NCBI RefSeq assembly: GCF_028823615.1
Contig: NZ_JAPEHT010000003.1
Location: forward strand, 1 to 58,985
From: Planococcus sp. A6
GTDB lineage: Bacteria; Bacillota; Bacilli; Bacillales_A; Planococcaceae
Direction of reading: 5' to 3'
DNA length: 58,985 bases
Shown here in pieces: positions 46,363-55,224 of this stretch; position 1 is the first letter of the stretch; every line of letters starts with the position of its first letter. Position numbers and translations under genes: made by a program. Below the pieces are notes generated by a model. That model worked only from the letters and a program-made list of their open reading frames with translations. It ran no database searches and was not told where the DNA came from.

Positions 46363-47872
46363 ATGGACATTTATGAACGCATCAATGAGTTGTATGACAG
46401 AAAAAGAGAAATCGAACTAGGCGGCGGTGAAGCCCGCATTGACAAGCAGCACGAAAAAGGCAAACTGACAGCCCGCGAGCGCATCGACTTGTTGCTCGAT
46501 GAAGACAGCTTTGTCGAGCTGAGCCCATTCGTTGAACACCGCACAACCGATTTCGGCATGGGCAAAGGCCCGGGAGAAGGCGTCGTCACTGGCTACGGCA
46601 AAGTGAACGGCCGCCCAATTTACTTGTTTTCTCAGGATTTCACCGTTTTCGGGGGAGCACTCGGGGAAATGCATGCGAAAAAGATCGCCAATGTCATGGA
46701 TATGGCAGCGAAAAACGGCGCTCCGTTTATCGGTTTGAACGATTCCGGCGGTGCGCGCATCCAGGAAGGCGTATTATCGCTTGATGGCTATGGACATATT
46801 TTCTACCGCAATTCAATTTATTCGGGAGTCATCCCGCAAATTTCCGTCATCATGGGGCCATCTGCAGGCGGAGCGGTCTATTCGCCGGCCATTACCGATT
46901 TTGTCTTCATGGTCGACAAAACGAGCCAAATGTTCATCACCGGTCCGAAAGTTATCGAAACGGTCACTGGAGAAAAAATCTCCTCTGAGGATCTCGGAGG
47001 ATCACGTGTACATACCGCCATCAGCGGAAATGCCCATTTCCGTTCAGGTTCAGAGCAGGAAGTACTCGAAATGGTGCGCCAATTGGTCAGCTATTTGCCG
47101 CAGAACAACCAAGAAATGTTTCCGCCCGGATCTGGCTGATATCGTCCCTTACGAAGCGATTCGCCCTTATGACGTCCGGAAAGTCGTTGAACAAGTCGTC
47201 GACAAGGACAGCTTCATGGAAGTGCAGCCGGAATTCGCACGCAATATCGTGATTGGCCTTGCCCGTATCAAAGGCGAAACGGTCGGGCTTGTTTGCAACC
47301 AGCCGAAAGTGATGGCAGGCGGCCTCGATATCGATTCTTCTGATAAAGCAGCGCGGTTCATCCGCTTCTGCGATAGCTTCAATATTCCGCTCATTACCTT
47401 TGAAGATGTCACTGGGTTCTTCCCGGGCATCAAACAAGAGCACGGGGGCATCATCCGTCACGGGGCGAAAATCCTCTATGCTTATTCGGAAGCGACCGTC
47501 CCGAAAATGACCGTCATTTTGCGGAAAGCTTACGGCGGCGCCTATGTGGCACTCAACTCGAAATCAATCGGTGCGGATTTGGTGTTCTCTTGGCCGAATG
47601 CCGAAATCGCGGTCATGGGCCCGAACGGCGCAGCGAATATCATCTTCGCCCGTGAAATCGACGCAAGCGACGATCCCGAAGCGACACGTGCAGCGAAAAT
47701 CGAAGAATACCGCGAGAAATTCGCGAATCCTTATGTTGCCGCCGCACGGGGCATGGTCGATGACGTCATCGACCCGCGTGAAACACGCATCAAGCTCATC
47801 CAGGCTCTCGAGATGATGCGCCACAAGAAAGACGAACGGCCGAAGAAAAAACACGGCAATATGCCACTATAA
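46363..47872 (+). pseudogene. Acyl-CoA (propionyl-CoA) carboxylase beta subunit, frameshifted
   Basis: A biotin-dependent carboxyltransferase in two frames: residues 1-252 from 46363 ([42 protein letters not shown]) and the rest in the next frame to 47872 (DIVPYEAIRPYDVRKVV, GIKQEHGGIIRHGAKILYAY in parts, AVMGPNGAANI). The first frame stops at 47137-47139. Removing one base in the CCC at about 47128-47132 restores [12 protein letters not shown] and a 502-aa protein of normal family length (B. subtilis yqjD about 507). All else is conserved, so the lesion is recent, programmed, or a sequence error. It should carboxylate propionyl-CoA to methylmalonyl-CoA. Confidence 0.85.
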
Positions 47873-47886
47873 AAGACTTTACGACC

Positions 47887-47914
47887 AATCTCTTCCTGTT
47901 AACAGGAAGAGATT
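47887..47914. terminator. Perfect 28-bp palindrome, possible terminator
   Basis: Arms AATCTCTTCCTGTT and its exact reverse complement meet with no spacer. It lies 15 bp after the carboxyltransferase stop, but only a weak T-rich stretch (GCGTTTTGC) follows. It could be a terminator or a protein-binding site. Confidence 0.5.
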
Positions 47915-47994
47915 GATGCGTTTTGCATGAAGTCGGCAAGTGCTAAGGCTATAATAGGAACTGGACTAAATGGAATAGAAGAGGAGTTTTTGGA

Positions 47995-49113
47995 ATGAAA
48001 ACCGATCGCTTATTGGAAGAATTTTTGGAGCTTGTGCAAATCGACTCCGAAACAAAAGAAGAAGCCGCCATTGCGAAAGTATTGACGGAAAAGCTGGAAG
48101 CTCTCGGCTTTAGCGTCGTCGAAGACGATTCAAAACAACGCACAGGACATGGTGCAGGAAACCTGGTGGCGACACTTGAAGGCACGAAAAAAGATGCGCC
48201 GCCGATTTATTTCACCGTACATATGGATACAGTTGTTCCCGGTAAAGGCATCAAGCCGGAAGTCCGCGACGGCTATGTGTATTCAGACGGCACGACTATC
48301 TTAGGCGCTGATGACAAAGCTGGTGTTGCGGCATTATTGGAACTTGCACGCCATTTGTCAGAAGAAAATGTTGAACACGGGGATATCCAATTCCTGATTA
48401 CAGCTGGCGAAGAAAGCGGTTTGGTCGGGGCGAAAGAATTCGATGCGTCCCTATTGAAGGCAAAATTCGGCTATGCAGTCGATAGCGACGGCCAAGTCGG
48501 CGGCATTGTGACGTCTGCGCCGAACCAAGCAAAATTGTGGACAACGATCTACGGCAAGACGGCGCATGCCGGCGTTGCGCCGGAAAAAGGTGTATCTGCG
48601 ATCACCATCGCATCAAAAGCGATCGCGCGCATGAAACTCGGGCGCATCGATGAAGAGACGACCGCAAACATCGGCCGTTTCGAAGGCGGCAAAGCGACCA
48701 ATATCGTTTGCGACGAAGTCCATATCTTGTCTGAAGCCCGCTCGATTAGCGAAGACAAATTGGCAGACCAAACGGCTCACATGGAATCCGTTTTCGAAGA
48801 AGTTGCCAAGGAAATGGGCGGACGTGCGGAAACAGATGTCCAGCTCATGTACCCAGGATTCCGTTTTGATGAAATGGACCCTGTCGTAGATATCGCGAAA
48901 GCTGCAGCTGAGCGCATCGGCCGCCCATCACCTGTCCTCACAAGCGGAGGCGGAAGCGATGCCAATATCATCAATGGCCACGGCGTTCCGACGGTCAACC
49001 TATGTGTCGGCTATGAAGAAATCCACACAACGAACGAACGCATGCCGGTCCTAGAGCTTGAGAAACTGACCGAGCTCTTGGTCGAAATCGTCAAAGAAGC
49101 AGCTACACGTTAA
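47995..49113 (+). CDS. M20 family peptidase, PepT-like
   Basis: A 372-aa zinc exopeptidase of the tripeptidase-T-like group (B. subtilis yqjE position). Metal and catalytic residues are in TVHMDTV, LGADDKAGVAALLE, ITAGEESGLVG and the final GGGSDANIINGHG segment. No signal peptide, so a cytosolic peptidase. AGAGGAG precedes the ATG. It is followed by a strong terminator and then repeat-rich DNA. Confidence 0.88.
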   Translation: MKTDRLLEEFLELVQIDSETKEEAAIAKVLTEKLEALGFSVVEDDSKQRTGHGAGNLVATLEGTKKDAPPIYFTVHMDTVVPGKGIKPEVRDGYVYSDGTTILGADDKAGVAALLELARHLSEENVEHGDIQFLITAGEESGLVGAKEFDASLLKAKFGYAVDSDGQVGGIVTSAPNQAKLWTTIYGKTAHAGVAPEKGVSAITIASKAIARMKLGRIDEETTANIGRFEGGKATNIVCDEVHILSEARSISEDKLADQTAHMESVFEEVAKEMGGRAETDVQLMYPGFRFDEMDPVVDIAKAAAERIGRPSPVLTSGGGSDANIINGHGVPTVNLCVGYEEIHTTNERMPVLELEKLTELLVEIVKEAATR

Positions 49114-49123
49114 TCAAACCATA

Positions 49124-49173
49124 ACAACTGCCCCGACAGGCCATTACACTTGGCTTATCGGGGCAGTTGTTTG
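49124..49173 (+). terminator. Rho-independent terminator after the PepT-like gene
   Basis: ACAACTGCCCCGA pairs with TCGGGGCAGTTGT across a 24-base loop, followed by TTGT. Confidence 0.75.
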
Positions 49174-49189
49174 TATATAGGGATGGTGA

Positions 49190-49393
49190 TGGAGATTACG
49201 CTGCAAGGGGACGCTTTCCGGAGGGCTCGCATTGAGCCGCTTCGATCGCTGCGCAAAACCCCGCCTGCTCAACTCTCACGATGTTCGAGCTTCGCAAACG
49301 AATCCGCTCAATGTCTTTCGCGTATTCGCTTGCAGGGTCTCAATTGTCTCGCTGATCCTCCCGGAGTCGCCCCTTTCCGCTCCATCTCTAAGT
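49190..49393. repeat. Bacillaceae-type intergenic repeat element
   Basis: About 200 bp bounded by imperfect inverted ends: GATGGAG...GGGGACGCTTTCCGGAGGG on the left and CCTCCCGGAGTCGCCCCTTTCCGCTCCATC (in parts) on the right. The body has no coding frame with a ribosome site. Similar elements (GGACGCTTTCC...GGAGTCG..CCTTTCCGCTC) are scattered between genes in many Bacillaceae. Copy number in this genome cannot be seen here. Confidence 0.65.
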
Positions 49394-49577
49394 ATAGTGT
49401 GGAATTGAAATTCTTCTGACATTGAAATTAGCATGAGCAGTTTTAGACAGCTTTGAATATATAAATTGAATAGATACTAAGCATCTTTTTATCTATCAAG
49501 TTTAATTAAGCGTCTCCAAACCGGATGAAGACAACTAAGAATGGTGCTTCCTCGCATGCAAAATATAGTGAAATCTA

Positions 49578-49674
49578 AAGCCGAACCGCGCACAAGGGCG
49601 AGCCGACGCAATAAGACAAGTGATTTTCTTGGCTTATTGCCAAAGGCCAGCCCAAAGCGGGAGGCGGCTACTTA
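49578..49674. repeat. Structured inverted-repeat element upstream of dinB
   Basis: An imperfect palindrome of about 100 bp: AGCCGAACCGCG...GGGCGAGCC on the left mirrors GGCCAGCCC...GCGGGAGGCGGCT on the right, with a central hairpin CAATAAG-a-CAAG...CTTG-g-CTTATTG (about 49608-49638). No gene is seen from 49394 to 49849; the rest is AT-rich. It may be a MITE-like repeat or encode a structured RNA ending at the terminator at 49776-49812. Confidence 0.55.
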
Positions 49675-49775
49675 ATAGATGAAACAAACAATAACCAGAA
49701 CACTACACTCACAAGTCCAACTAAGAATTACAATAAGCGGATATACTTGATGTAACAGTGCTCCATGCTCCACAA

Positions 49776-49812
49776 CAAAAAGGTGAACAGGATGCCTGTT
49801 CGCCTTTTTTTT
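49776..49812 (+). terminator. Rho-independent terminator upstream of dinB
   Basis: AAAAAGGTGAACAGG-atg-CCTGTTCGCCTTTTTTTT, a 12-bp stem with one G-U pair and long T tail. No protein gene lies close upstream, so it must end readthrough or a non-coding transcript. Confidence 0.85.
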
Positions 49813-49849
49813 GATACACTGAAAGAAAAAGGAAAGCGAAGCGATTGTT

Positions 49850-51091
49850 ATGGCGGGGCGAGTTATTTTCCACATTGATATGAATAGCTTTTATGCATCC
49901 GTCGAGCAGGCGCACGATCCGTCGCTGAAGGGAAAAGCCCTGGCGATTGCGGGAAATCCGAAAGAGCGCAAAGGTATCATCGTCACTTGTTCTTACGAAG
50001 CGCGGGCGCATGGCATTTACACGACAATGCAAGTGCACGAGGCGAAGAAGAAATACCCGGGACTCTTGCTGATGCCGCCGAACTTCGACCGCTACCGGGA
50101 AGCGTCACGGCAAATGTTCGAGATCTTGCGCACCTATACCGATGCCGTGGAGCCAGTGTCGATCGATGAAGCCTATATCGACGTGACGGAATTATCGGCT
50201 GACCGGCACCCGGTAGACATTGCCGAAGAGCTGCAGCAGCGAATCTTAAAAGAGTTGGATTTGCCGTGTTCCATCGGCATCGCGCCGAATAAATTCCTCG
50301 CCAAAACAGCGTCCGATATGAAAAAGCCGCTTGGCATCACCATCCTCAGAAAGCGCGATATCCAGCGCATCCTGTGGCCAAGAGAAGTCATTGAAATGCA
50401 CGGCATCGGAGAAAGTACCGCGAAAAAACTCAATAGCTTGAAGCTGTATACGATCGGCGATTTGGCGAATGCGCCGGAGGGCTTGATTAAGGAGAAGATG
50501 GGGAAAAACGGTGTGCGGCTGCAGGCGCGTGCCAGAGGAGAAGACAGCCGCGAAGTCGACCCGGATTCGATCTATGACCGCAAAAGCGTCGGCACGTCGA
50601 CAACTTTGCCGTTCGATGAAACCGACTTGGAAAGCTTACAGAAAATCTTCAAGACTTTAAGCTCGAAAGTCGCATCCAGGCTGCATGCGAAAAACTTGGC
50701 AGGCCCAACCGTCAGCATTCAAACGCGCAGCGCAGACTGGAAAAACCGCACCCGCAGCGTCACCTTGAACAATACCGTGTGGAAAGAGCAAGACATCATG
50801 GTACAGGCGTGGCAATTGTTCGAAACGCATTGGAACGGTGAACCGTTGCGGCTGGTCGGAGTGACCGTCTCGAACGTCGTCGACAAAGGCGATATGACCG
50901 AACAATTGTCTCTATTCAATTTCGAGGAACACGCGAAGGATGAACCGATTCTGGACTTGGTCGCCAAGCTAGAAAGCCGTTTCGGTAAAGGCTCCGTCTC
51001 TAGAGGCATGCCGTATCATCAATCGAAGCACGATGCACAAACCAGTTTAAGCAAAGATTTTCTGAGTGACCACGAGAGGAAGAAACGCTAA
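49850..51091 (+). CDS. dinB: DNA polymerase IV (Y family)
   Basis: A 413-aa translesion polymerase. Catalytic acids are in HIDMNSFYASVE and SIDEAYIDVT, with YEARAHGI and helix-hairpin-helix MHGIGESTAKKL in the thumb. The sequence EQLSLFNF near residue 360 is a beta-clamp binding motif. GGAAAGCGAAG precedes the ATG. No LexA box was recognised upstream. rnz overlaps its stop by one base. Confidence 0.95.
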   Translation: MAGRVIFHIDMNSFYASVEQAHDPSLKGKALAIAGNPKERKGIIVTCSYEARAHGIYTTMQVHEAKKKYPGLLLMPPNFDRYREASRQMFEILRTYTDAVEPVSIDEAYIDVTELSADRHPVDIAEELQQRILKELDLPCSIGIAPNKFLAKTASDMKKPLGITILRKRDIQRILWPREVIEMHGIGESTAKKLNSLKLYTIGDLANAPEGLIKEKMGKNGVRLQARARGEDSREVDPDSIYDRKSVGTSTTLPFDETDLESLQKIFKTLSSKVASRLHAKNLAGPTVSIQTRSADWKNRTRSVTLNNTVWKEQDIMVQAWQLFETHWNGEPLRLVGVTVSNVVDKGDMTEQLSLFNFEEHAKDEPILDLVAKLESRFGKGSVSRGMPYHQSKHDAQTSLSKDFLSDHERKKR

Positions 51092-52044
51092 TGCAAGTTT
51101 TATTTTTAGGAACAGGGGCGGGCATGCCGTCGAAACAACGCAATACTTCGGCGCTCGCCTTGAAATTACATGAAGAACGGGGAGCTGTCTGGCTGTTTGA
51201 CTGCGGGGAAGCGGTCCAGCATCAGATCCTCGAAACGACCCTCAAGCCGAGAAAAATCGAGAAGATCTTCATTACCCATATGCACGGTGACCATATTTTT
51301 GGCTTGCCGGGGCTGTTGGGATCGCGTTCGTTCCAAGGCGGCGATGAACCGCTCGACCTGTACGGGCCGAAAGAGCTGAAGGAATACGTGGAGATGACCC
51401 TGCGCTTAAGCCGGACGCATTTGACTTACCCGATCCGTTTCCATGAAGTAAAAGAAGGTATTATCTTTGAAGATGACACGATGACCGTCGAAGCGGGCCT
51501 CTTGGCGCACGTCATCCCGACTTACGGCTATCGCATCAAGCAAAAACCGTTGTTGCCGAAGCTTGATATGGACAAAGCGAAACAGCTCGGTGTTCCGAAG
51601 GGCCCGCTGCTTGCCAAGTTAAAGGCGGGCGAAACCGTAGAACTTGAGGATGGCCGAAAAGTGGAATCCGCAGAAGTGACCGACCCGGCAGAACCCGGCT
51701 TTACGGTCGCGATTCTTGGTGATACCCAGTACTGCTTGAAGTCGGAACAATTATCGCAAGATGCCGACCTGGTCGTCCATGAAGCGACGTTCGACGGCGA
51801 AACGGAAAAACTCGCCAAGGAATACGGCCATTCGACGACTTTGGATGCGGCCAATGTGGCAAGACGAGCCCGAGCTCAAAAACTCATCGTCAATCATATG
51901 AGTGCGAGGTTTATGCCGGAACATGAAAAAGAGTTATTGAAAAGCATGCGCCAAGTCCACGAGGACAGCGAAATCGCCCACGACTTTGACGAATTCGGGT
52001 GGAATAAAAAAGAGCGCCAGATGGTGAAGATAATAGAGGATTGA
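51091..52044 (+). CDS. rnz: Ribonuclease Z
   Basis: A 317-aa metallo-beta-lactamase-fold endonuclease that matures tRNA 3' ends. The N-terminal LGTGAGMPSKQRNTSALAL, the zinc motif THMHGDHIFGLPGLL, LGDTQYC, HEATFD and the later HSTTLDAANVAR and NHMSAR are all present. AGAGGAAG precedes the ATG, which shares a base with the dinB stop (TAATG), so the genes are coupled. Confidence 0.95.
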   Translation: MQVLFLGTGAGMPSKQRNTSALALKLHEERGAVWLFDCGEAVQHQILETTLKPRKIEKIFITHMHGDHIFGLPGLLGSRSFQGGDEPLDLYGPKELKEYVEMTLRLSRTHLTYPIRFHEVKEGIIFEDDTMTVEAGLLAHVIPTYGYRIKQKPLLPKLDMDKAKQLGVPKGPLLAKLKAGETVELEDGRKVESAEVTDPAEPGFTVAILGDTQYCLKSEQLSQDADLVVHEATFDGETEKLAKEYGHSTTLDAANVARRARAQKLIVNHMSARFMPEHEKELLKSMRQVHEDSEIAHDFDEFGWNKKERQMVKIIED

Positions 52045-52128
52045 GAGTCAGGCGTTTTCCGGTTGTTTCGATAGCATCGAATGAACAGCAGGGAAAACGT
52101 CTTTTATTAGCGAAAGGAAGTGCGGAAC

Positions 52129-52836
52129 ATGGATTTCCAGACTGTCATGCAAGAACTCGAAGCCTTGGGGAAAGAACGCACGAAGAAAATGTACGTGTCG
52201 AGCGGGGCAAAAGAGCCAGTATTCGGCGTGGCCACAGGCGCAATGAAGCCGATCGCTAAGCAAATCAAAATTGACCAGCCTTTAGCAGAACAGTTGTATG
52301 AGACCAGCAACTACGACGCGATGTACTTTGCAGGCATCATTGCTGACCCAAAGGCGATGACGGAAGCTGACTTCGACCGCTGGATGGACGGGGCTTATTT
52401 CTACATGCTGTCGGATTATGTTGTGGCGGTTACCTTGTCGGAATCCGATATCGCGCAGCAAGTGGCCGACAAATGGATAGAAAGTGGCGATGAGCTGCGC
52501 ATGTCTGCCGGCTGGAGCTGTTATTGCTGGCTGCTTGGCAACCGTAAGGACAGTGAATTCTCGGAAGACAAAATTTCCGCCATGCTGGATACCGTGAAAG
52601 AAACGATTCACGCATCCCCTGAACGGACGAAAGCATCGATGAATAATTTCCTCTACACAGTCGGCATTTCCTATAAGCCGTTGAGCGACAAAGCGGCCGA
52701 AACCGCAAAAGCCGTTGGCAAAGTCGAACTCAAACGGGAAAACAAGAAACCGACACAGCTCTATGCCTATGACAGTATCCAGCAAGGCTTGGAGAAGGGG
52801 CGTCTTGGATTTAAGCGCAAATTTGTTAGGTGTTGA
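52129..52836 (+). CDS. DNA alkylation repair-like HEAT-repeat protein
   Basis: A 235-aa helical protein resembling the AlkD/DNA alkylation repair family (pattern VFGVATGAMKPIAKQI, YDAMYFAGIIADP, WMDGAYFYMLSDYVV). AlkD members excise N3- and N7-alkylpurines; whether this one is active cannot be judged. ATG 52129 follows AAAGGAAGTG; a GTG nine bases upstream is less likely. It lies after dinB-rnz, another DNA damage gene, but has an 84-bp gap. Confidence 0.65.
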   Translation: MDFQTVMQELEALGKERTKKMYVSSGAKEPVFGVATGAMKPIAKQIKIDQPLAEQLYETSNYDAMYFAGIIADPKAMTEADFDRWMDGAYFYMLSDYVVAVTLSESDIAQQVADKWIESGDELRMSAGWSCYCWLLGNRKDSEFSEDKISAMLDTVKETIHASPERTKASMNNFLYTVGISYKPLSDKAAETAKAVGKVELKRENKKPTQLYAYDSIQQGLEKGRLGFKRKFVRC

Positions 52837-52926
52837 TTGTAGAGTTTAGGGTTGAATAAACAATAGAACTGCAAGTTGTTTGTGGTACAATATGATTTAA
52901 ATGGTAATTTAAAGGAGAATGTAATC

Positions 52927-53148
52927 ATGGCAAATGAAACCAAAACACTGGCAGGACTCAATTTGAATTTCTGGAAACAGGATGAACATACGATTCATAT
53001 GTCTATCAAAAACCCACATGCCGGAAAAGATTCATGGCTTACGAGCATTGAACATACCGATAAGCATGAAGGGACGCAAATGGCTCGTACACATAATAAT
53101 TTGTTCAGAGACTTAAAATCAATTCTTGAAGAAAACGGCAAGTGGTAA
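52927..53148 (+). CDS. Hypothetical 73-aa protein
   Basis: Small polar protein (MANETKTLAGLN...) with no signal or membrane segment, rich in Lys, Asn and His. Start at 52927 is supported by AAAGGAGAATG. An AT-rich promoter-like stretch lies upstream and a terminator downstream, so it is probably a real single-gene unit. Not recognised. Confidence 0.6.
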   Translation: MANETKTLAGLNLNFWKQDEHTIHMSIKNPHAGKDSWLTSIEHTDKHEGTQMARTHNNLFRDLKSILEENGKW

Positions 53149-53173
53149 AAAAACCTTCGTGATGAGTAAGCGA

Positions 53174-53219
53174 CAAACCTAGATGGCTGGCATGATAAAT
53201 GCCGCATTTGGGTTTTTTT
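53174..53219 (+). terminator. Rho-independent terminator
   Basis: AAACCTAGATG and CATTTGGGTTT enclose an inner GGCAT/ATGCC stem; a T run follows. Confidence 0.75.
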
Positions 53220-53422
53220 CTTTGCTCTCAATTCTCTCCGTCATTTGCCGATCATAAGCGCTGTGGGGGCCATCTCTTTTTTCATCACTTTGATTTCCAG
53301 AATGTGTTATATGGTAAAATAAGTTGACATAAAATTCTTACATACCAATAGACCATTCAGATAGCAGGGAAATCGATGGAACTGCGCCCGAGATTTTCAT
53401 TACATGTATAAAAGGAGAGCTA

Positions 53423-53830
53423 GTGTTGTCGGATTTGGTTTTTGCGTCGCTTGGCGCTTTATTGTGCAGTTCTACGGTTGTTTACTATATAAAAAGAAAA
53501 AGAAAAGCCGAGGATTTTTATTTAGTGGTCATTACCACTGCACTATTTGGTTTACTCTGCCTAATGCTTATATTTTGGACCGTACAAGACATGATTGCGA
53601 TTAAGAACGGTGATTTCGAAACTGTAAGTGGCAATTGCAGCATTACAAAATTTGAAACGAGCGGAAGAACTCATATAGAAGAAATCCATATTGAATTAAA
53701 TGGGAAAGTGATTTTTGGAGACTTTGCAGAATTCGACTCTGTCAGACTTGGTGATTACCCCTGTAAGGTTGAATACATTGAACAAACGATGACTTTATAC
53801 TCTATTGAAGAACTGTCCGCAGATGACTAA
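53423..53830 (+). CDS. Hypothetical membrane protein, 135 aa
   Basis: Two N-terminal membrane helices (residues about 3-23 and 34-56) joined by a very basic loop (YIKRKRKAED), followed by a soluble, beta-rich domain of about 75 residues. The start is GTG at 53423 after AAAGGAGAG. AT-richer than the core genes. No family recognised. Confidence 0.6.
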   Translation: MLSDLVFASLGALLCSSTVVYYIKRKRKAEDFYLVVITTALFGLLCLMLIFWTVQDMIAIKNGDFETVSGNCSITKFETSGRTHIEEIHIELNGKVIFGDFAEFDSVRLGDYPCKVEYIEQTMTLYSIEELSADD

Positions 53831-53868
53831 AAAACCCATTGAGACTTGGTGGTAAGGAGTGACATGCT

Positions 53869-54333
53869 TTGAAGAGGGGAATCAGTTTTGAATTGCCGAA
53901 TGACTATGGAAGTTTTTTAAAAGACATCCTTCATCCAATAAACGTTAAAGCCTTTAAGTGGCACATAGACAATGTAGAAGCTTTTGCAAGCAGGAATGGA
54001 AGTCATACGAACGATCTGTTTCCACATAATAGAGAGCAACTGACAGGTTCAGAGCTGAAGGAAGTAATCGAAACCGAACGAGCTTACGTGATCTTTGCAG
54101 AACTTCGCGCTTTTCAGGGGCCTGTTACTTCACATCCAGAAACTTACGAGGAGTTTGCTGCAAGCGACTGTCAATTGGTCCTGCTAATTGTCGATACAAT
54201 CTATACGACAATCTATTGCAAAGATCAGCAAATGCTCCATGCGCTCTATGAGAACGCACACAGTTTTGGTTTTCAAGATTTGGAATATTTAAATGAACAA
54301 AACGATTCGCGTACAAGACTTTCAGTGTGGTGA
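53869..54333 (+). CDS. DUF2691 family protein
   Basis: A 154-aa protein beginning MKRGISFELPNDYG, which fits the DUF2691 family of Bacillales, whose function is unknown to me. No membrane segment. Start is TTG at 53869, with AAGGAGTGA nine bases before it. The next gene starts 15 bp after its stop, so they are probably co-transcribed. Confidence 0.65.
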   Translation: MKRGISFELPNDYGSFLKDILHPINVKAFKWHIDNVEAFASRNGSHTNDLFPHNREQLTGSELKEVIETERAYVIFAELRAFQGPVTSHPETYEEFAASDCQLVLLIVDTIYTTIYCKDQQMLHALYENAHSFGFQDLEYLNEQNDSRTRLSVW

Positions 54334-54348
54334 GTGAGGAGGGTATCG

Positions 54349-55197
54349 ATGGCTGAGCGAATTGAGGAACAAGTGATATATACCATAGAGAAAAAAGAAA
54401 CTGGGTCTGTGCAGATAGTTGATGCAGATTGGACAGAAGATGATGGGTTAGCTATTATTTTTGAGAAGAACAAACAATCATGGATTCAGTTAAATGGCGT
54501 AGATGTAAAGCTAGGCATTCAAAGAAACTTCCACAGTATTCGATGGATTGATTCAGCAAATTTAATCGTGAGTGCGCTTTCTGACTTCCCCATCAAAGAA
54601 AGCAGCAAATTGGAACAATTGATTATAAATAGAGAAGGCAAGATTATAGAAACCCTTTACGCAGGGGAATATGTGGCAGATCAAATTGCCTGCAAAGAAG
54701 GCATCTGGTTCAGTTATTATGATGAAGGAATATTTGGCGGTGGGATTGATAAAGAAGGCTTGATATTGAAGGATTTATCGGGTAAGACTGTTTTCAGGTA
54801 TCATAGCGATTTACTTGATCGGCCGGATATAGATGACTGTTATGCAATCTGTAAAGGGAAGGGCAGGGAACTTTGGTTGTTCCCATATCCGACTTTTCAA
54901 TTAGTTGCCGTTGACCCACATAAGCGGGGCTTGTGGTTGTTTAATGTTCCGGAAATGCTCCACGGTTCAGCTGGACTTTGTGTTCGCGGGGCTTATGCGT
55001 ACTTTTATAATCCTTACGATAGCAACGGGAAATTGTATCAGCTGAAAATAGGAACAAGTCAATTAGAGTTGCTAGGGGCATTTTCAGGGCGTCTTAGAGG
55101 AATGCCTCCTTCAGAACAGGCACACTTTATTTCAATTGAAGAGAACACAGTAAAATTATTTAAAATATTGAACAAAGATGAATACATATATTCGTAA
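54349..55197 (+). CDS. Hypothetical protein, possible beta-propeller
   Basis: A 282-aa soluble protein with recurring short beta-strand patterns (WTEDDGLAIIF, IRWIDSANLIVSA, ELWLFPYPTFQLVAV, KRGLWLFNVPE) that suggest a WD-like or propeller fold, but no family is recognised. Start at 54349 is chosen for the GAGGAGGG site; a GTG five codons upstream lies inside that site. AT-rich codon use suggests an accessory gene. Confidence 0.6.
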   Translation: MAERIEEQVIYTIEKKETGSVQIVDADWTEDDGLAIIFEKNKQSWIQLNGVDVKLGIQRNFHSIRWIDSANLIVSALSDFPIKESSKLEQLIINREGKIIETLYAGEYVADQIACKEGIWFSYYDEGIFGGGIDKEGLILKDLSGKTVFRYHSDLLDRPDIDDCYAICKGKGRELWLFPYPTFQLVAVDPHKRGLWLFNVPEMLHGSAGLCVRGAYAYFYNPYDSNGKLYQLKIGTSQLELLGAFSGRLRGMPPSEQAHFISIEENTVKLFKILNKDEYIYS

Positions 55198-55224
55198 GAA
55201 CTTCATCATAAAAGGAGGACCATT

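Noticed and set aside
49190-49420. 89-codon frame from about 49150 across the repeat
   Set aside because: It runs through the inverted ends of the repeat, begins in a terminator loop and shows no protein-like composition.
49678-49749. 23-codon frame (MKQTITRTLH...) before the dinB upstream terminator
   Set aside because: No ribosome site and no coding signal; it lies in repeat-flanking AT-rich DNA.
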